Part shown: one piece after another, positions 21,740 through 34,357 of the stretch
How the letters are laid out: each line of letters opens with the position of its first letter
Position numbering within the stretch: the stretch's first letter is position 1
Origin: Patella vulgata
Lineage: Eukaryota > Mollusca > Gastropoda > Patellidae
Direction: 5' to 3'
Assembly (NCBI RefSeq): GCF_932274485.2
Contig: NC_065883.2
Coordinates: forward strand, 12,894,222-12,958,221
DNA length: 64,000 nucleotides
Program-made: the position numbers and the translations under genes
Notes under the pieces: generated by a model
Told to the model about the DNA's origin: nothing
Seen by the model: only the letters and a program-made list of their open reading frames with translations
Database searches by the model: none

Positions 21740-22980
21740 TTACACTGATTAATCTTTAATATGAAAAGAAGTGATTTAAAATGTTAATAAGCATATGCCA
21801 ATCAAATAATCTGCTGTCATTAATCATACTAAATGTTAAATATGTATATATAAATTTAGAAATTCAAGCAGTAAATTTGCATCTTTCGTTTATATCTCAG
21901 TAACCCTCTTTAATGTAAACAATACAGTATTTTGGTTGCAAACTAATTTAAGATGTGGAGTTTTCAATTGTATATTTAAGAAAATGTGTGAATGGGCTGT
22001 TAATAGCCATTTGTACTTCTACGCAATGCAAATATCGGACATGATTTGAGTTATATGGCTTGATAACAATTTGTCTACTTTAATCATTTGTATTTCTCAC
22101 TTGAAAACAATTTATCATCTGGTATTGTATTTAATCTTCATTTATCAGTTCTGACTTTTATTTAATGTTCATTATGTCAAAAGGCTGAGGCCAATAGCTC
22201 ATACTGTGTTAACCCACTTCATCTGTACAATAGTAGTGTTAGAGTTATCTCCCTCTAATGGTCAAGAAGAGACAGCTTGGGGTTAAATGTACTTTATTGC
22301 AATGAGTGTATTTAGTTTAGAAGGGAATTGAAAAGAAATGTGCATTATTGATAATTAAAAATGTCATATATATATTCTAATTCTTGAATATTTATATTTA
22401 CTGATATTAATAAAGCTTTAATGCAAAAAATTAAGAATTGCTGAAGTGCCGTACACATATAGTGTGGCCAAAATAATGTCTTCTTTCAAATAATAATCAA
22501 ATAGTAGGAAATCAAATTTCTCTAATCGAATCATTGGCGTATTCCTGTTTCAATTGTAAAATCATTGCTTACGAGTCCCAAGGGTGGCTAACCTTTTTTA
22601 ATATTCTATATGCCAAATATTACCAATATGACTTCAGATGTGGCATGCCGAATAACTGTAAAAGATTGAATTATGGAAAACTGTTAACAGAAACAGAAAA
22701 CTTATTTACCTTGATGAAAATTTTGATTTTGTTAAGCTGTTCATATTTGAAGTTATTTTATCAAATCAATATTACCATGTGTGGGGTACAATGTGCTACT
22801 TTTGTCATAAGATTGCCACCTCTGCTTTAGGCAATTGATTCGTTTTCAGAATTTGGACGAATTGTTGACTAAAACTCAACAAAGTTATATCCGTTTTAGA
22901 GTGGTCTATATGGCCGGGCCTGAATGTTATTTCTTTTCTGTCCCCAACTGTTACTTAGGCAATTCACCAACATTCTTTGA
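21740..22980. other. Non-coding stretch with 98-codon open frame
   Basis: The + frame at 22534-22830 is cysteine- and tyrosine-rich and without a recognised domain. No flanking splice signals were identified with confidence. Confidence 0.35.
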
Positions 22981-23380
22981 GAGCCTTGTCGAACCATTTT
23001 GTTTACTGGTATTAAATGTTTTTGCAATCGTTAATCAGATCCACCCAATACTTTGCTACAACTACCTGGTGTTTTAACGTCTGCTTCCACAACCAACTTC
23101 GTGGGTTTTCTCCGGGTCCTCTGGTTTCCTCCCGCTGCTAAAGACCCCTACGTGCAAGCGAATTATGGAAATAAAATTGAACGATATGTTAGTCCTGAAA
23201 TGACCTAGTTTGTGTCGAGTGGACGTTAAACCCCATTTCTCTCTCTCTCTCTCTCCGCTTCCACAAAAATGATATCGCAGACAGCCAATAAATTGTGAGC
23301 GTTGTCGAACAATTTTTGTTTACTAGTATTAAATGTTTTTGCAATCTTTAATTATATCCACCCAATACTTTGACCTGTCA
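22981..23380. repeat. 152-bp tandem duplication later split by a SINE
   Basis: GAGCNTTGTCGAAC and the following ATTAAATGTTTTTGCAATC, then ATCCACCCAATACTTTG, occur at 22981 and 23297. The spacing is 316 bases. It becomes 152 once the SINE-A copy and its duplicated target (164 bases) are removed. Confidence 0.85.
23103..23256 (+). mobile_element. SINE-A, 5'-truncated with target duplication
   Basis: Begins at CCAACTTCGTGGGTTTTCTC with no tRNA-like head, and continues to the (TC)n tail. GCTTCCACAA at 23093-23102 and 23257-23266 flanks it. This fits incomplete first-strand synthesis during insertion. Confidence 0.9.
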
Positions 23381-24375
23381 ACCCTTTTTATCCTGTAAAA
23401 GTAGGTGGATGTTAATCGCAGCTTCTTCAAAGTTTCCTCCATTCTTTTTTCAAATAGTAAAAACATTTAAATGATGGTCATTAAAATCTGATCCTGTAAT
23501 TACCAGTAAATTTTCTAAAAGCAAGCAGACGTCAAAGAGACAGCCATCTTGTTTATGTTGTCAAGTTAAACTGTTTTATTTTAAAACTGTAATTATCTCA
23601 GAAGGGTTTTAAAAAAAAGAATTGTTATTGGTTCTACTGGTTTCAAAGACGACTTACACTCATACTATCTTTAACCTTGACGACCAGTTATCCATATAGG
23701 CAATAAGTAGGTGGGGGGAGATGATACTAGGCTCAATTATCCAGCAAATCTCTCTGATCATTAACTTGTAATCTAGATATATTGACAATAGGCTTAAAGA
23801 CTCTCTTCTTTACACACATCCCAATCTAGGCTCGTCCTTTCATCTACCAAACACTAAGTCAATAAATACCTGTGTCACGAACTTTGACCCCTGAGCAGTC
23901 ACATATCTCTCTCATACTTTACGACCCAACTAGTGACTGTAATGTGAAGTGTGTTTGCGGTTGAGGTGTGAGCTGCTGGTCAGGTAGGGTTCTGTCATTT
24001 TTTCCGTTTTATTGTCTAACTGTGGCGTCAAATAGCTAGTCATTTATCCCATATTGTTAGTTTGGTCGCCACAAACTTACGTTGATGATTTTAAAAATGG
24101 CTATGGTTTGCTAGACAAAAAAAACAATCATGACAGCTACCTCGCTAAATATTTTCTTTGCGTCTCTTGATTATATGTTTTGACCTCAAATAGCTTAGTA
24201 AGTCTGTGTCTACACTGAATATTTTTTTTATCATTAGACGAAGTTGATGAACCTTTGTTTTTAAGAATAAAAGTGGTATTTGATGAAAGTTTTAATGTAA
24301 ACATTAAAAGTAGTAACTGTATATTGCACAATCACCACAGTTTCGTAGAAAATCTGTACAGGTACTGTTGGAAGT
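23381..24375. other. Non-coding stretch
   Basis: No gene or recognised repeat. Confidence 0.4.
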
Positions 24376-24775
24376 CATGCACAAGATAGGTTATGCTTAG
24401 CGTGTCAAAAACACGTGAATTTACGTCCATGCACAAGATGGGGTATGCTGATGGTGTTCAAAGCATGGTGTCCATGCACAAGATGGAGTATGCTTATGAT
24501 ATGTGGAACACCTGGTTCTATATGTCATGCACAAGATGGAGTATGCTTATGTCATGCACTGGATAGGGTATGCTTATGATGCGTGGAACACCTGGTTCTA
24601 TATGTCATCCACTAGATGCAATATGTTTATGGTGCGTGGAACTCCTGGTTCCATATGTCATGCACAAGATGGAGTATGCTTATGGTGTTTGGAACACCTG
24701 GTTCCATATGTCATGTACTGAATGGGGTACGCTTATGATGTGTGGAACACCTTATTCCACTTGTCGTGCACAAAT
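24376..24775. repeat. Minisatellite, about 50 bp units, about 8 copies
   Basis: Units contain CATGCACAAGATGGAGTATG, CTTATGRTGYGTGGAACACC and TGGTTCYATATGT. Several are partial (30 or 43 bases). Open frames across it (80 and 72 codons) arise from the repeat. Confidence 0.92.
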
Positions 24776-25394
24776 TCCACCTGTCTTTTATTTGAACAAT
24801 TCACAAAGCTAACAATTTATATATAGGTTTTGTATTTAGAAAAAGCAAAAAAAAACGTTTATCTGTTGTACTGTAGTGAACTCATAGATGGTTAAAGTGT
24901 TAAGACCCTTGTCATGTCACGGATTTTACTGGATCTTACAGAAGTGTAAATGTTGTTAGATCACATCAATTTTATGTTGTGTGTGTGACCAAGAATAAAT
25001 GAGATGAACTCTCTCTCTCTCTCTTCGTGGATCATTTAAAGTGGCAACCAGCCAAGAAAACAGACAACACATTCTCATTCTCGCCTCACATTAGTTAAAT
25101 ATATATTGGTTCAAACATTATTCAAATAGATCCATTTGAAATTTACATTAAATTCTGTTAATTTAACGCCACATGTATTTGCTTTCATGAAAATAGTTGC
25201 ACCTTATAAATCTTGTCCACACAAACCAATATTTATGCAGATTTTTCTGTTGTGTAAATTACATTAGAATGACGCTCTTTCAGTTAAATAGCTTCTTTTT
25301 TTTGTTTTAATGATAATAAAAAATCTGTGTCACACTTTAGTGTTTTACTTTTAATTTAGCACAGCAAATTTTCTTATAATTTCTTTTGGTCAAT
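24776..25394. other. A+T-rich non-coding stretch
   Basis: A (CT)n run at about 25011-25024 is the only landmark. Confidence 0.4.
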
Positions 25395-25884
25395 CCATGG
25401 ACTTAGTGGCATGGTTTTAATGTACAGCTAGTACATGACAATGAGTAGGGTCACTTGCCTATTTGAGTCTTTACCCGTATTATGACTCCCAGTCTTTACC
25501 CTTATTATGACCCCCCAGTCAAAAAGAGAGAGAGAGAGAAATAGGGTTTAATGTCCACTCCTCACAAACTAGGTCATTTCGGGACTAACATATTGTTCAG
25601 TTTTATTTCAATAGTTTGCATGCGCGTAGGGGTCTTTAGCAGTGGGAGGAAACCGGAGGACCCGGAGAAAACCCACGAGATTGGACAGGCGACCCTACTC
25701 CTTGTCACGTACAACCGGGGAATTAAAACCCTGCCAGTTGACTCAATGACAGACCGTATGATACAGTGCGCACATGCTAACCATTCGGCCATCCAACCCC
25801 CCTCCCCCAGTCAAAAGCAAATTATTGAAGCAAAATGTTAGTTCCCAAATGACCCAGTTTTATATTGAGTGGATGTTAACCTCC

Positions 25885-25915
<31 letters not shown>

Positions 25916-25918
25916 TTT
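25395..25918 (+). mobile_element. Old SINE-A split by a younger SINE-A
   Basis: The left part (GGCATGGTTTTAATGTACAG, ACATGACAATGAGTAGGGTC) ends at about 25524 after a doubled AGTCTTTACCCNTATTATGA segment. The right part resumes at GCAAATTATTGAAGCAAAAT and ends in a long (TC)n tail. Confidence 0.75.
25525..25803 (-). mobile_element. SINE-A, full-length, nested
   Basis: Complete and inserted in reverse. Target duplication CCCCCAGTCAAAA at 25512-25524 and 25804-25816. Confidence 0.93.
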
Positions 25919-26430
25919 AAGTTTGAATCAAGTTGTTGTTATTACTGACTGTGATTTAATCAACTGACAAAACTACCTCATCACATCGATTCCTCCTCCA
26001 CAACTTACTTCTTCACTAAAAACATCAATAACTTGACCACAAATACATATATAAAATGTCAGTCAATATAACAAATATATATTTAGTCTATTTGGTCATG
26101 ACAACACGACATTGCAATACCATAAAAGTCATTGATTGTCACATAGAGTATAGACCAATACATAGCCTTGGATCTATTAAGTGCGATACTGACATGACCA
26201 AACATTTCTTTATTAAGTATTCATGAAAATGGGTCGGAAATGGAGAAAATTGCAATAGAACTATTAGATGGCGTAAGGATATGATAGAGAATTGAAGTAG
26301 AACTATTAAACCAATCGTTTGACATATAAATGCTTTTATTGCTTATTTGATAAGTTTGTTTTGTAGCTAATGGAATTGGATACAGAAACAGTTTCAATAT
26401 ATATCATTTACCAGTACATTCGTTTTTTAA
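25919..26430. other. Non-coding stretch
   Basis: Nothing recognised. Confidence 0.4.
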
Positions 26431-26789
26431 ACGCCCACATTTTCATGTGGACATATATTGTCGTCGCCCCAGTCCATCCGTCTCTCCGTCTGTCCGTCCA
26501 CAATTGTTTGTGAACAGTCTACAGGTCACAATTTTTATCCGATTTCAATGAAACTTGAAATATACGTTTATCATCCTAAGATCTCGGTTCCTTTCGATAT
26601 TGGTATGTATCGGACTGTAACTTCATGGATTATGGCCCCTGATTGTACGAAAAATCACGTTTTTAGCTTGTGAACACTGTAGAGGTCACAATTTTTATCC
26701 GATTTGGTTTAAACTTGAAATGTATGCTTATAACCTACAGATCTCGGTTCCTTTCGATATGGACCCAATCTCTTGCAAAATGTGGGCGT
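26431..26789. mobile_element. Short inverted-end element with internal duplication
   Basis: Perfect 13-base inverted ends ACGCCCACATTTT (26431-26443) and AAAATGTGGGCGT (26777-26789). Inside, a ~94-base unit (GGTCACAATTTTTATCCGAT, then AGATCTCGGTTCCTTTCGAT) occurs twice, 160 bases apart. A GTCTGTCCGTCCAC run lies near the left. The family is unnamed here, and no clear target duplication is visible. Confidence 0.65.
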
Positions 26790-27014
26790 ATCCTGCCTGG
26801 CAGCCGCTGGTTTCTTATAATGAGGTAAATCAGTTACGGGGATGCTAATGGAATGCAATAAAACATCATACATGTATTTGGAATTCAAAGTTTAGGCAAA
26901 AAATGTCAACTGTCCAGACAGTATCATCCTCCCATGCATTGCATCTTAAACCCTAGAAATATATCGAACAAAATGTTAGGCACATAATGACCAAAGTATT
27001 TTGTTGAGAAGGTG

Positions 27015-27257
27015 GGAAAGGGGGGTGGATGGCCGAATGGTTAGCACGCTTGCGCTGTATCATACGGTCTGTCATTGAGTCAACTGGAGGGGTTTCGATT
27101 CCCCGGTTGTACGTGACAAGGAGTAGGGTCGCCTGTGCAACCTCATGGGTTTTCTCCGGGTCCTCCGGTTTCCTCCCACTGCTAAAGACCCCGTGTGTTA
27201 GTCTCAAAATCATCCTAGTTTGTGTCGAGTGGACGTTAAACCGCATCTCTCTCTCTC
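27015..27257 (+). mobile_element. SINE-A, copy with 3'-body deletion
   Basis: The head and core are intact. The AATTATTGAAATAAAATT segment is missing between GACCCCGTGTG and TTAGTCTCAAAATC. Target duplication TTGTTGAGAAGGTG at 27001-27014 and 27258-27271. Confidence 0.92.
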
Positions 27258-27271
27258 TTGTTGAGAAGGTG

Positions 27272-28075
27272 TTAATCTCCCTTCAGGGAGAAAGATCAAA
27301 AGGCAATTTGATTTGATGCAAAGCTTATCAAAGTTTCTCCAGATAGATTTATTCTGTTAATTGATAGACTTGATCATTCCAGCCTATACTGTGCATATGG
27401 TTAATCACTGTCATGGTGCTCAAACAGGCAGTTCATGTAATGAATATTAGGAAATGTTAAATAAATCCACCACTTAATGCTGCATAATGCAAATTTCAAA
27501 TAACACAAGCATTTTGTCAGTTCCCTGATCTCCAGTCGACATTTATCTCTCGACCCATCATAAGACATACTAGAATCTCAGAATGACCTTTGACACTGTG
27601 TGTGTATTCAAATTTAGCGCTATTTTGTTATAGTCAATATAGGCATGGATGATCAAGACTAGTTAATTGATGGCACAAGAATGTAACATGGACTCATCTA
27701 TTTCTGTCGATTCCCAAGACGGCATCAAATCTCAAATATTTGAAATAAATGATACCTCTGTGGTTGACTTGTTAGTGGTTTAAAAATATGATTGAAATAT
27801 CTTCATTGTTGGTTGACAGCCATATTGAATTTATTTCTCATTTTCCAAGTAAGTCACTAGCTGTGCTTTAGATCACATGCCTGTCATCAATGCAAGTCAT
27901 GTGTTTCTATCCCCACTATTTTACATGACCAGGGGTAGAGTTATCTGCTTATCCATGTGGGATTTCTCCACAAATGCTGGTCACTACTGATACTATAGAT
28001 ATGCAGGTGCCCTTTAAGATGTCATTATGATTGGACATGGCAGGAAAGTAACGAGGGAGGCAGTGGGTGACACTT
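27272..28075. other. Non-coding stretch with SINE-A remnant
   Basis: Around 27880-27970, GTCATCAATGCAAGTCATGT, ACATGACCAGGGGTAGAGTT and ATGTGGGATTTCTCC follow the SINE-A order and look like an ancient copy. Confidence 0.45.
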
Positions 28076-28320
28076 CTCAAAATCTTACTGTCATTTTCTG
28101 GAGAATTCTCTGGAAGGGTATATTGGTTTACACATATCAAATTCTTACTGTCATTTTGTCAAGAAATCTCCATAGGGGTACATAGGTTTACACATGCCAA
28201 AATCTTACTGTCTCAAGAATTCTCTATTGGGGTACATTGGTTTACACATGCCAAAATCTTACTGTCTCAAGAATTCTCTATTGGGGTACATTGGTTTACA
28301 CATGACAAAATCTTATTAAT
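28076..28320. repeat. Minisatellite, 60 and 54 bp units, 4-5 copies
   Basis: CAAAATCTTACTGTC starts units at about 28078, 28138, 28198, 28253 and 28306. The last two full units (54 bp, with TCAAGAATTCTCTATTGGGG) are virtually identical; the first two carry an extra segment. Confidence 0.92.
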
Positions 28321-28339
28321 GTGTCTATACTGACAAGAG

Positions 28340-28470
28340 CTTAGTTTTCCTGTTACTCCAGTTTCCTGCCACTGCTCAAAAACACTGCACTGCAAGAGAA
28401 TTATTGATATGTTAATTCTAAAATTACCTTACTGTGTTCAGTGGACATTAAATCCAATTTCTCTCACTCT
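28340..28470 (+). mobile_element. SINE-A, 5'-truncated degenerate copy
   Basis: CTCCAGTTTCCTGCCACTGC, GAATTATTGATATGTTAATT and TCAGTGGACATTAAATCCAA precede a TCTC-rich tail. Confidence 0.75.
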
Positions 28471-28660
28471 CACTGTTTATTTTTACATGATTCTATATTT
28501 ACAGATCAATCATGGTAACACAGCCAATAATATTATTTCTCTCTCTCTTTCCATTTGATTTACATTTGATATTATTATTTCACACCAGACTAATCTCCTC
28601 AAATCTCATATCCAACTTTTATTTACATAACCTATTAACTATGGTTAGTACGAAATGATA

Positions 28661-28843
28661 AGGCCAGCTCAACTTTTCATCATAGGTCATGAGATGTAAA
28701 CAGGGCTACCGCTAATCCCAACACTAACCCTAATCCAGGACCTATCCCCAATGCTTTCCATTACCCTAACCTACAATCTCACCAATATTCACGTGCCCTA
28801 ACCTTACATCTCACAGCAACCTTGACAAAAATTGAGCTGGCCT
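28661..28843. mobile_element. MITE with ~40-bp inverted ends, TA-flanked
   Basis: Left AGGCCAGCTCAACTTTTCAT...GAGATGTAA and right TTACATCTCACAG...AAAAATTGAGCTGGCCT are imperfect inverted repeats of about 40 bases, bounded by TA on both sides (28659-28660, 28844-28845). TA duplication is typical of Tc1/mariner-type elements; that assignment is inferred. Internal CCCTAA-like words are coincidental. Confidence 0.75.
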
Positions 28844-28924
28844 TAACAAATAGATTTAGCCTATTAACTAGATCACACTGTAGATGAACCTGCTATATGT
28901 GTACATGTTGATTCGGATCAAATA

Positions 28925-29112
28925 GATAACCCATTCATGACAGGTTATATATAATGAGCATGTAGGTCGGTTTTAGACAACCCCTCGCAACAGACTTTAT
29001 ATAGGCATGTAGGTAGATTTTGGACAGCTCATTCACAACAGCTTTATAGTCCTATTTTATGTAGACAAGTGGCCACAACAGCTTATATGAGTATGTAGGT
29101 AGGTTTTGGACT
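28925..29112. repeat. Degenerate ~60-bp tandem repeat
   Basis: GCATGTAGGTNGRTTTTRGAC recurs near 28959, 29003 and 29092, with CACAACAGCTTTATA-like words between. Confidence 0.6.
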
Positions 29113-29669
29113 ATTTCACATGAAATTTTTATATTATGTTATTGCATATGTGACGAGATGATCTTTTCTAGAATTGAACCTATATGACATTGGCATGGAA
29201 TCCATATACATCTATAGTTAAAGCGAGAATTTCATATTTTCTAAGAAAGTCAAAACATAATTATTTCTATGTCTTTTGCTCAATAGGTTGTCAACTCACT
29301 ATTATACGATCATAGGTATCATTCTCACTCTTAAAAATCATTCACCTTGGAAATAATAACACAATTACCTCCCTTGTTTTTCTATCCCCCCCCCCCCCCA
29401 TGGAATAGCTATCTTCAAACGTTTGAATTTGAAGTTGAAAATGAGATTTTTGCCAATTTCTCAACTGTCAATAGTGAATTATAGGATCAATAGGATTATT
29501 CTTTAACAAGGTAGGATTGTTTATAGATACCATCTATTTTAAGGCTTTATTTTAATACATTTTAAAAATATAACTTAAAAATATGAAATTATCGCTTTAA
29601 AGGAAATTTCAAATGAGCACGATATATATTTTCGAATTTAAACCCGAGACAACACAGGACAGAAACACA
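29113..29669. other. Non-coding stretch with a 14-base C run
   Basis: The C run is at 29386-29399. Nothing else recognised. Confidence 0.45.
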
Positions 29670-29925
29670 ATCACGCAGCAGAGGGCCTGACAAGGACAGC
29701 TGTAGTCTAGTCATTCGGATGGGATGAAAAAAACAAAGTCCTGTGTATACATTGTAGTGCACGTAAATGATCCCTTGGCAGTTGGAATTCGATATAAGAG
29801 TAGGCCATAGTGTCGCTAACTGGGCAAAATTTCCCTCATAGCACACTGTATGGCATATGCCTGACTTCATAAGCCCAGTCGGAGCAGAACAGTAGGACAT
29901 TAAACCCCATTTTATTTCATTTCCT
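29670..29925 (+). mobile_element. SINE-B, 5'-truncated copy
   Basis: Begins at GAGGGCCTGACAAGGACAGC and continues without large gaps to AGTAGGACATTAAACCCCAT and an ATTTC-type tail. Confidence 0.88.
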
Positions 29926-32900
29926 ATCCCTGCTGTATTAACAAAACAGACTATCCAACAAGTTAAAGAGAGTAATATGGCTAACATAAGGAATGTATTA
30001 ATGTGAAGGGTGCCCTCCTTCTTACCCGTCAATTATTTACATAGTATAATTTATAGTCTAGATATCAGCCCATTCAATTCTCTCTCTCCTTTCCTTCATT
30101 CATTAAAATCTGTCACACAAGGAAATCCTTGTACATATCTTATCATTATTTATCATATTCTCGACATCCAGCTGCAACAAACCTGTTTTATTTTTAACCT
30201 CAAACATGGTGTTTGTCATTTAATAAAAAAAAAAATCTTTTAAATATTTCTTTCTTAATAACTGGTTTTCACAGCACATGACTTTCTCAACTCAAAACAT
30301 TAATTTATTTATTTAATATGAGTTTCATGATTTATTTCATATTAGGGAAACATTTATTTGAAATGTCAAACCCAACCTTGTGATACAATAAAGGTCATTT
30401 TGGAAACAGTCTAATTGGCATCAGATTGCTTTAGAAATTACTTCCGAATTTACAATTAAGAATAAGAGAAAAAACATGATTAGGCCTGAAAATGATGATT
30501 ATAATGTTACCTGACATAATGTCAGACACTAATGAACTGGCAGCCTACCTGACATTTTGAATTTATGTCTCCTGTGTGTATTAATATTATCAATAAAACA
30601 CTCATAAGAGCAGTATCTGTACCAGACAAAAAAAACAGATACCAAAGGAATTGTGCTGACAGTTACCCTGGTAGATGCCTGATTTCCATACTCAAAAAAG
30701 AAGAGAAATTTCATAATACAAAAACAATTATTTTAAATGTCAAAGTTCAAATGCTGTTTGTGGATTTTTTGAACTGATCTGGCTTGATAACTTAAAAAAA
30801 AAAGAAAAATCTACTTAAATTCATTATTTAACATTTAATTAGGAAAATAAAACCAGAATATCTACGGCATAGCTTTATGTTAAATGAAGGTAATTTTAGT
30901 AATGGTCTGATTAACCTTGATGATTTACCATGGACCTTAAATATACGGTCCATGGTTTTAATCTACGATATATAAAAGTCATTTTAGAAATTCCTTCCTT
31001 CTAATTTTGTTAAGTTACACTAGCAGAAATAATAAATCTATTATATAGTCTTGTTAAAATTGTTTGGCTTAAAGCCAGTTGTTTGTATTTGAAATAGCAC
31101 AAGGTGTCCTTTGTTATTTCAATTACTCGAGAAAAGTTGCTATTTTGATAACGGATATTCCTTAAGGAAAATAAATTAACAAGGAACGATGAGATTTGCA
31201 GAGAGTACGTCAAGAGATGATTGAGTTATTTTAGCTTAAAAAAAATCTCAGCAAATAATCGTAAAATATGAATATGCAATTATATATGTTAGTTTAGAAT
31301 TCCTTGAATAATTGCAAACTGCACTGTTTTCATTATTTTTAATTTTCTTTTTAACTTGTCTGCAACTTTCCAGAAGAGTTATCTCCCTTGTTTGTAATTC
31401 AGTTTCTCAGGTGAGCTGCTTTGAAGGATCTCAGTAATGTTTAGTTAGTTATATCTTGATTCAGTCTATTGTACCTTGATTGAATGCAAGCAGGTTTTTT
31501 GCGTACAGGTCTGTCAACATGGGAGATGTGCTGAAACAGTGTATATATATAAGTTAGTTTGAAACCACAGGAATTTTTTCTGAAATTTTATTTGCTTTTG
31601 TGAATTTACTTCAATGGTGATGATTTAAGTGTTATGTTATTCTAAACTGAACAACCGACTTTTCTGTTGACAGATTTCAGATGTCATTAGTTTTAATAAT
31701 ATGCCCTATATTTAGGAGGTAGTGACCTAAAAAACTGTTAAGTTGAATAAGTATATTTAAATAATATACAGGAGAGACAGAATTAACTGTGCAGGTGGTG
31801 GTATTAACCTCTACTGGGGGATTATCTGTCAACTAAATCCAGGTAATTTTTGAAAAAAACTGAGGAAATCCTTATCTAGTGGCCTAGAGGCGTGGAGTAA
31901 TTGGTAATTTTGACTGTGGATAAGATATGGCTAACTGTAAATAAATATATTTGAAGGTAACTTTTTAGATAATTAAGGCCAATGAATGACTTTTACTTCA
32001 TTTTTGAACGAACAAAATATCAAAATTGGGTCCTGCCATACAACTTTGTCTCACATTTTTGATTTATCAAAAGTTACATGAAGGATAATATTTAAAGAAC
32101 AGTTAATATTATGACTTTTATGTCAAATTTTGTTATAAATATTTGGATAAAATTAAAGTTATTTCAAAATGTTACCTTTTTATAAAACTTTTTCCTACAT
32201 TTTTCATTGTTTTGATGATCAGCTATGATATCGAACCTAGTCAAGCAGTCGGCCATTAACATAATATTTTACCGCAGGGAAATGGATATCCTTGAGATAA
32301 ATTTCAAGTAAATTTTATTGTCTAATTTCTGTAACTCGATACTGTTATTATCAATATTAAAACTTTAGACACACTTGTTACAAGTTGTATTTAAAATATT
32401 TGATATGGCCGTTCTGATGAGTGTGCTTAGTTGTTGATTGTCTTTTCAAGTGTGTTTGTCTTTCAATTTGGCAGGTAGCCATTAAAGCAAGGTTTAGTTT
32501 TGAATATGGACATAGTTGAGTGGTCATCTATTGTACTGGATGGTAGCATGTTGGGGACCAGGTGAAGTGGACCATAGATTGACCACAGTCTTGATTAATA
32601 CAGTCATCCAGCCAGCAAACATTTAGTTTTGTTACTGTTAGAGACAGCGTTCAGAGGACAGCTGGTGTTTTCCATTTCAATTTCGATATAAAGTTTGTAA
32701 ACTGTGTAATTTTTTGTCTGGGACTCAACGTGTACAAATCTATACAATTCTGACCACGGTTAAATTAGGAGTTTGGTCTGTATTGGATTATAGGAGAGAT
32801 TTTTTTTTTAATTGGATTTTAGCAGCCATAGCCAAAATAGGTATTAAACTTTTTTTTATCCAATCCATTTTCAAATCTGTAAACTGTGTCTGCATTATCA

Positions 32901-33911
32901 GTGTGATTGTCATCTAGACAATTTTTTTCTCAATTAGATCTTTTTTCTATACGAGAGATTGTGGGGAGGATTTTAATGGGCACAGACTAGATATGTATTT
33001 TACTTTCATTCAATTTTAATCCAATGTGATTTAGTCTAACCAGAAGACTGAGCTCTGATAAGCTACACGTCTAGAAATTTTTCATTTCTAAATCAGCGGC
33101 TTGGATTATCAGAAATTGTTTTTCTTAATTGCTTTTAACAGTCATTGAAAATATAGGTAATGAATTGTTATTTTAATTATCCTTGAGCGAAGCCTAACTT
33201 TTGGACTTTGAATGAATATTATGACTTTTAAGATAAGTCATTCAAAATTTCATTATTTATATTTTGCTCCTATTAACTGTCTGTTCAGAACAAAACTCTA
33301 AAATAAACACAATAAAATAAACACAACATTTCTATGGATAACAATTACTATATTTCTATAAAGCTACGTTTCAACAATGATTCTCTTGTCGTTATCAAGC
33401 ACAATACTGATACAGACAGAAGGTACGAAATATACTATGTACAATCCAAACTCTATTTTGGAATGTTCAGAACAAAACTCTATTTGGCATGGAGCCCACA
33501 TCTTGATCCCTATTTTTAATTTAATTTAAGTAAGGAATCTTTATTAGATGTCCGCGAGTACTTCATTTCACTCTAGACTAGATTCACAATTTCTTATTTC
33601 CCTTCGTTGAATCGGCTTACGGCTACAGATATTGGATCTACTTGTATTTATAATTAAATTAGAATTTGTCGTCCGGCCAAAATACAAAAAGCTGGTTAAT
33701 ATCTTTGAAGCCAAAACGTGTAAATTATTTCTGACAAATTGATGGAAGATTTATTATGAGGAGTCTCGATAAGTTAAAATTGATGAAGTCTGTATTGATT
33801 TGAAGTTAACTGTTTGTAAGAAATGATCAATGATTGTTGGAAGAAGATATATTGATATTATGTACCTGTTATCGCCATAATTCTTCTGATAGAATCATAC
33901 TTTCTTTAAGG
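29926..33911. other. Four-kilobase low-repeat non-coding stretch
   Basis: No SINE, MITE or tandem array is recognised, and no open frame looks protein-like. Candidate frames of 60-77 codons (e.g. 30010-30243, 32714-32917) are compositionally ordinary A+T-rich noise. This is the longest repeat-poor block in the left half. Confidence 0.45.
30927..30956. repeat. Perfect 10-bp inverted repeat
   Basis: ACCATGGACC and GGTCCATGGT are separated by TTAAATATAC. A sister palindrome with the same arms lies at 50558-50583. Confidence 0.85.
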
Positions 33912-34200
33912 CAGAGAGAGAGAGAGAAAGAGAAATGGGGTTTAACGTTCACTCGACACAAACTAGGTCATTTCGGGACCAACACATGGTTCAATTTTAT
34001 TTCAATAATTCGCTTGCGCGTAGGGGCCTTTAGCAGTGGAAGGAAACCAGAGGACCCAGAGAAAACCCACGAGGTTGGACAGGTGATCCCAACTCTTTGT
34101 CATGTACAACCGCGGGAATCAAAGCCACACCAGTTGTTTCAATGACAGACTTTATGATACAGCGCGCTCATGCTAACCATTCAACCATCCAACTCCCCCT
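33912..34200 (-). mobile_element. SINE-A, full-length copy
   Basis: From (AG)n to AACCATCCAACTCCCCCT. No clear target duplication remains. Confidence 0.92.
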
Positions 34201-34239
34201 ACAATTAAAGACAAGTATTATTTATTAAATGTGGTATGT

Positions 34240-34292
34240 TTACTCCCCAAGAACACCTAATACCACTTATAAATTGAGACATTCACATAATA
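34240..34292 (-). repeat. Dispersed repeat Z, copy
   Basis: AAGAACACCTAATACCACTT followed by ATAAATTGAGACATTCACAT matches the reversed Z core seen at 53518-53562. Confidence 0.6.
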
Positions 34293-34357
34293 AACAGACT
34301 GTTGTACTTTTATATCACCCCTTCAATTTGCAAAACTATATTGTTCTGTGATTTGAA

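Noticed and set aside
22534-22830. 98-codon forward open frame
   Set aside because: No domain, no conserved-looking motif, no splice signals; A+T-rich random frames of this size occur throughout.
24503-24812. Open frames of 72 and 80 codons, cysteine- and tryptophan-containing
   Set aside because: They lie in the ~50-bp minisatellite, and several frames are open in parallel.
28695-28805. CCCTAA-like words suggesting internal telomere repeats (also 54690-54780)
   Set aside because: Irregular, few, and lying inside short inverted-end elements.
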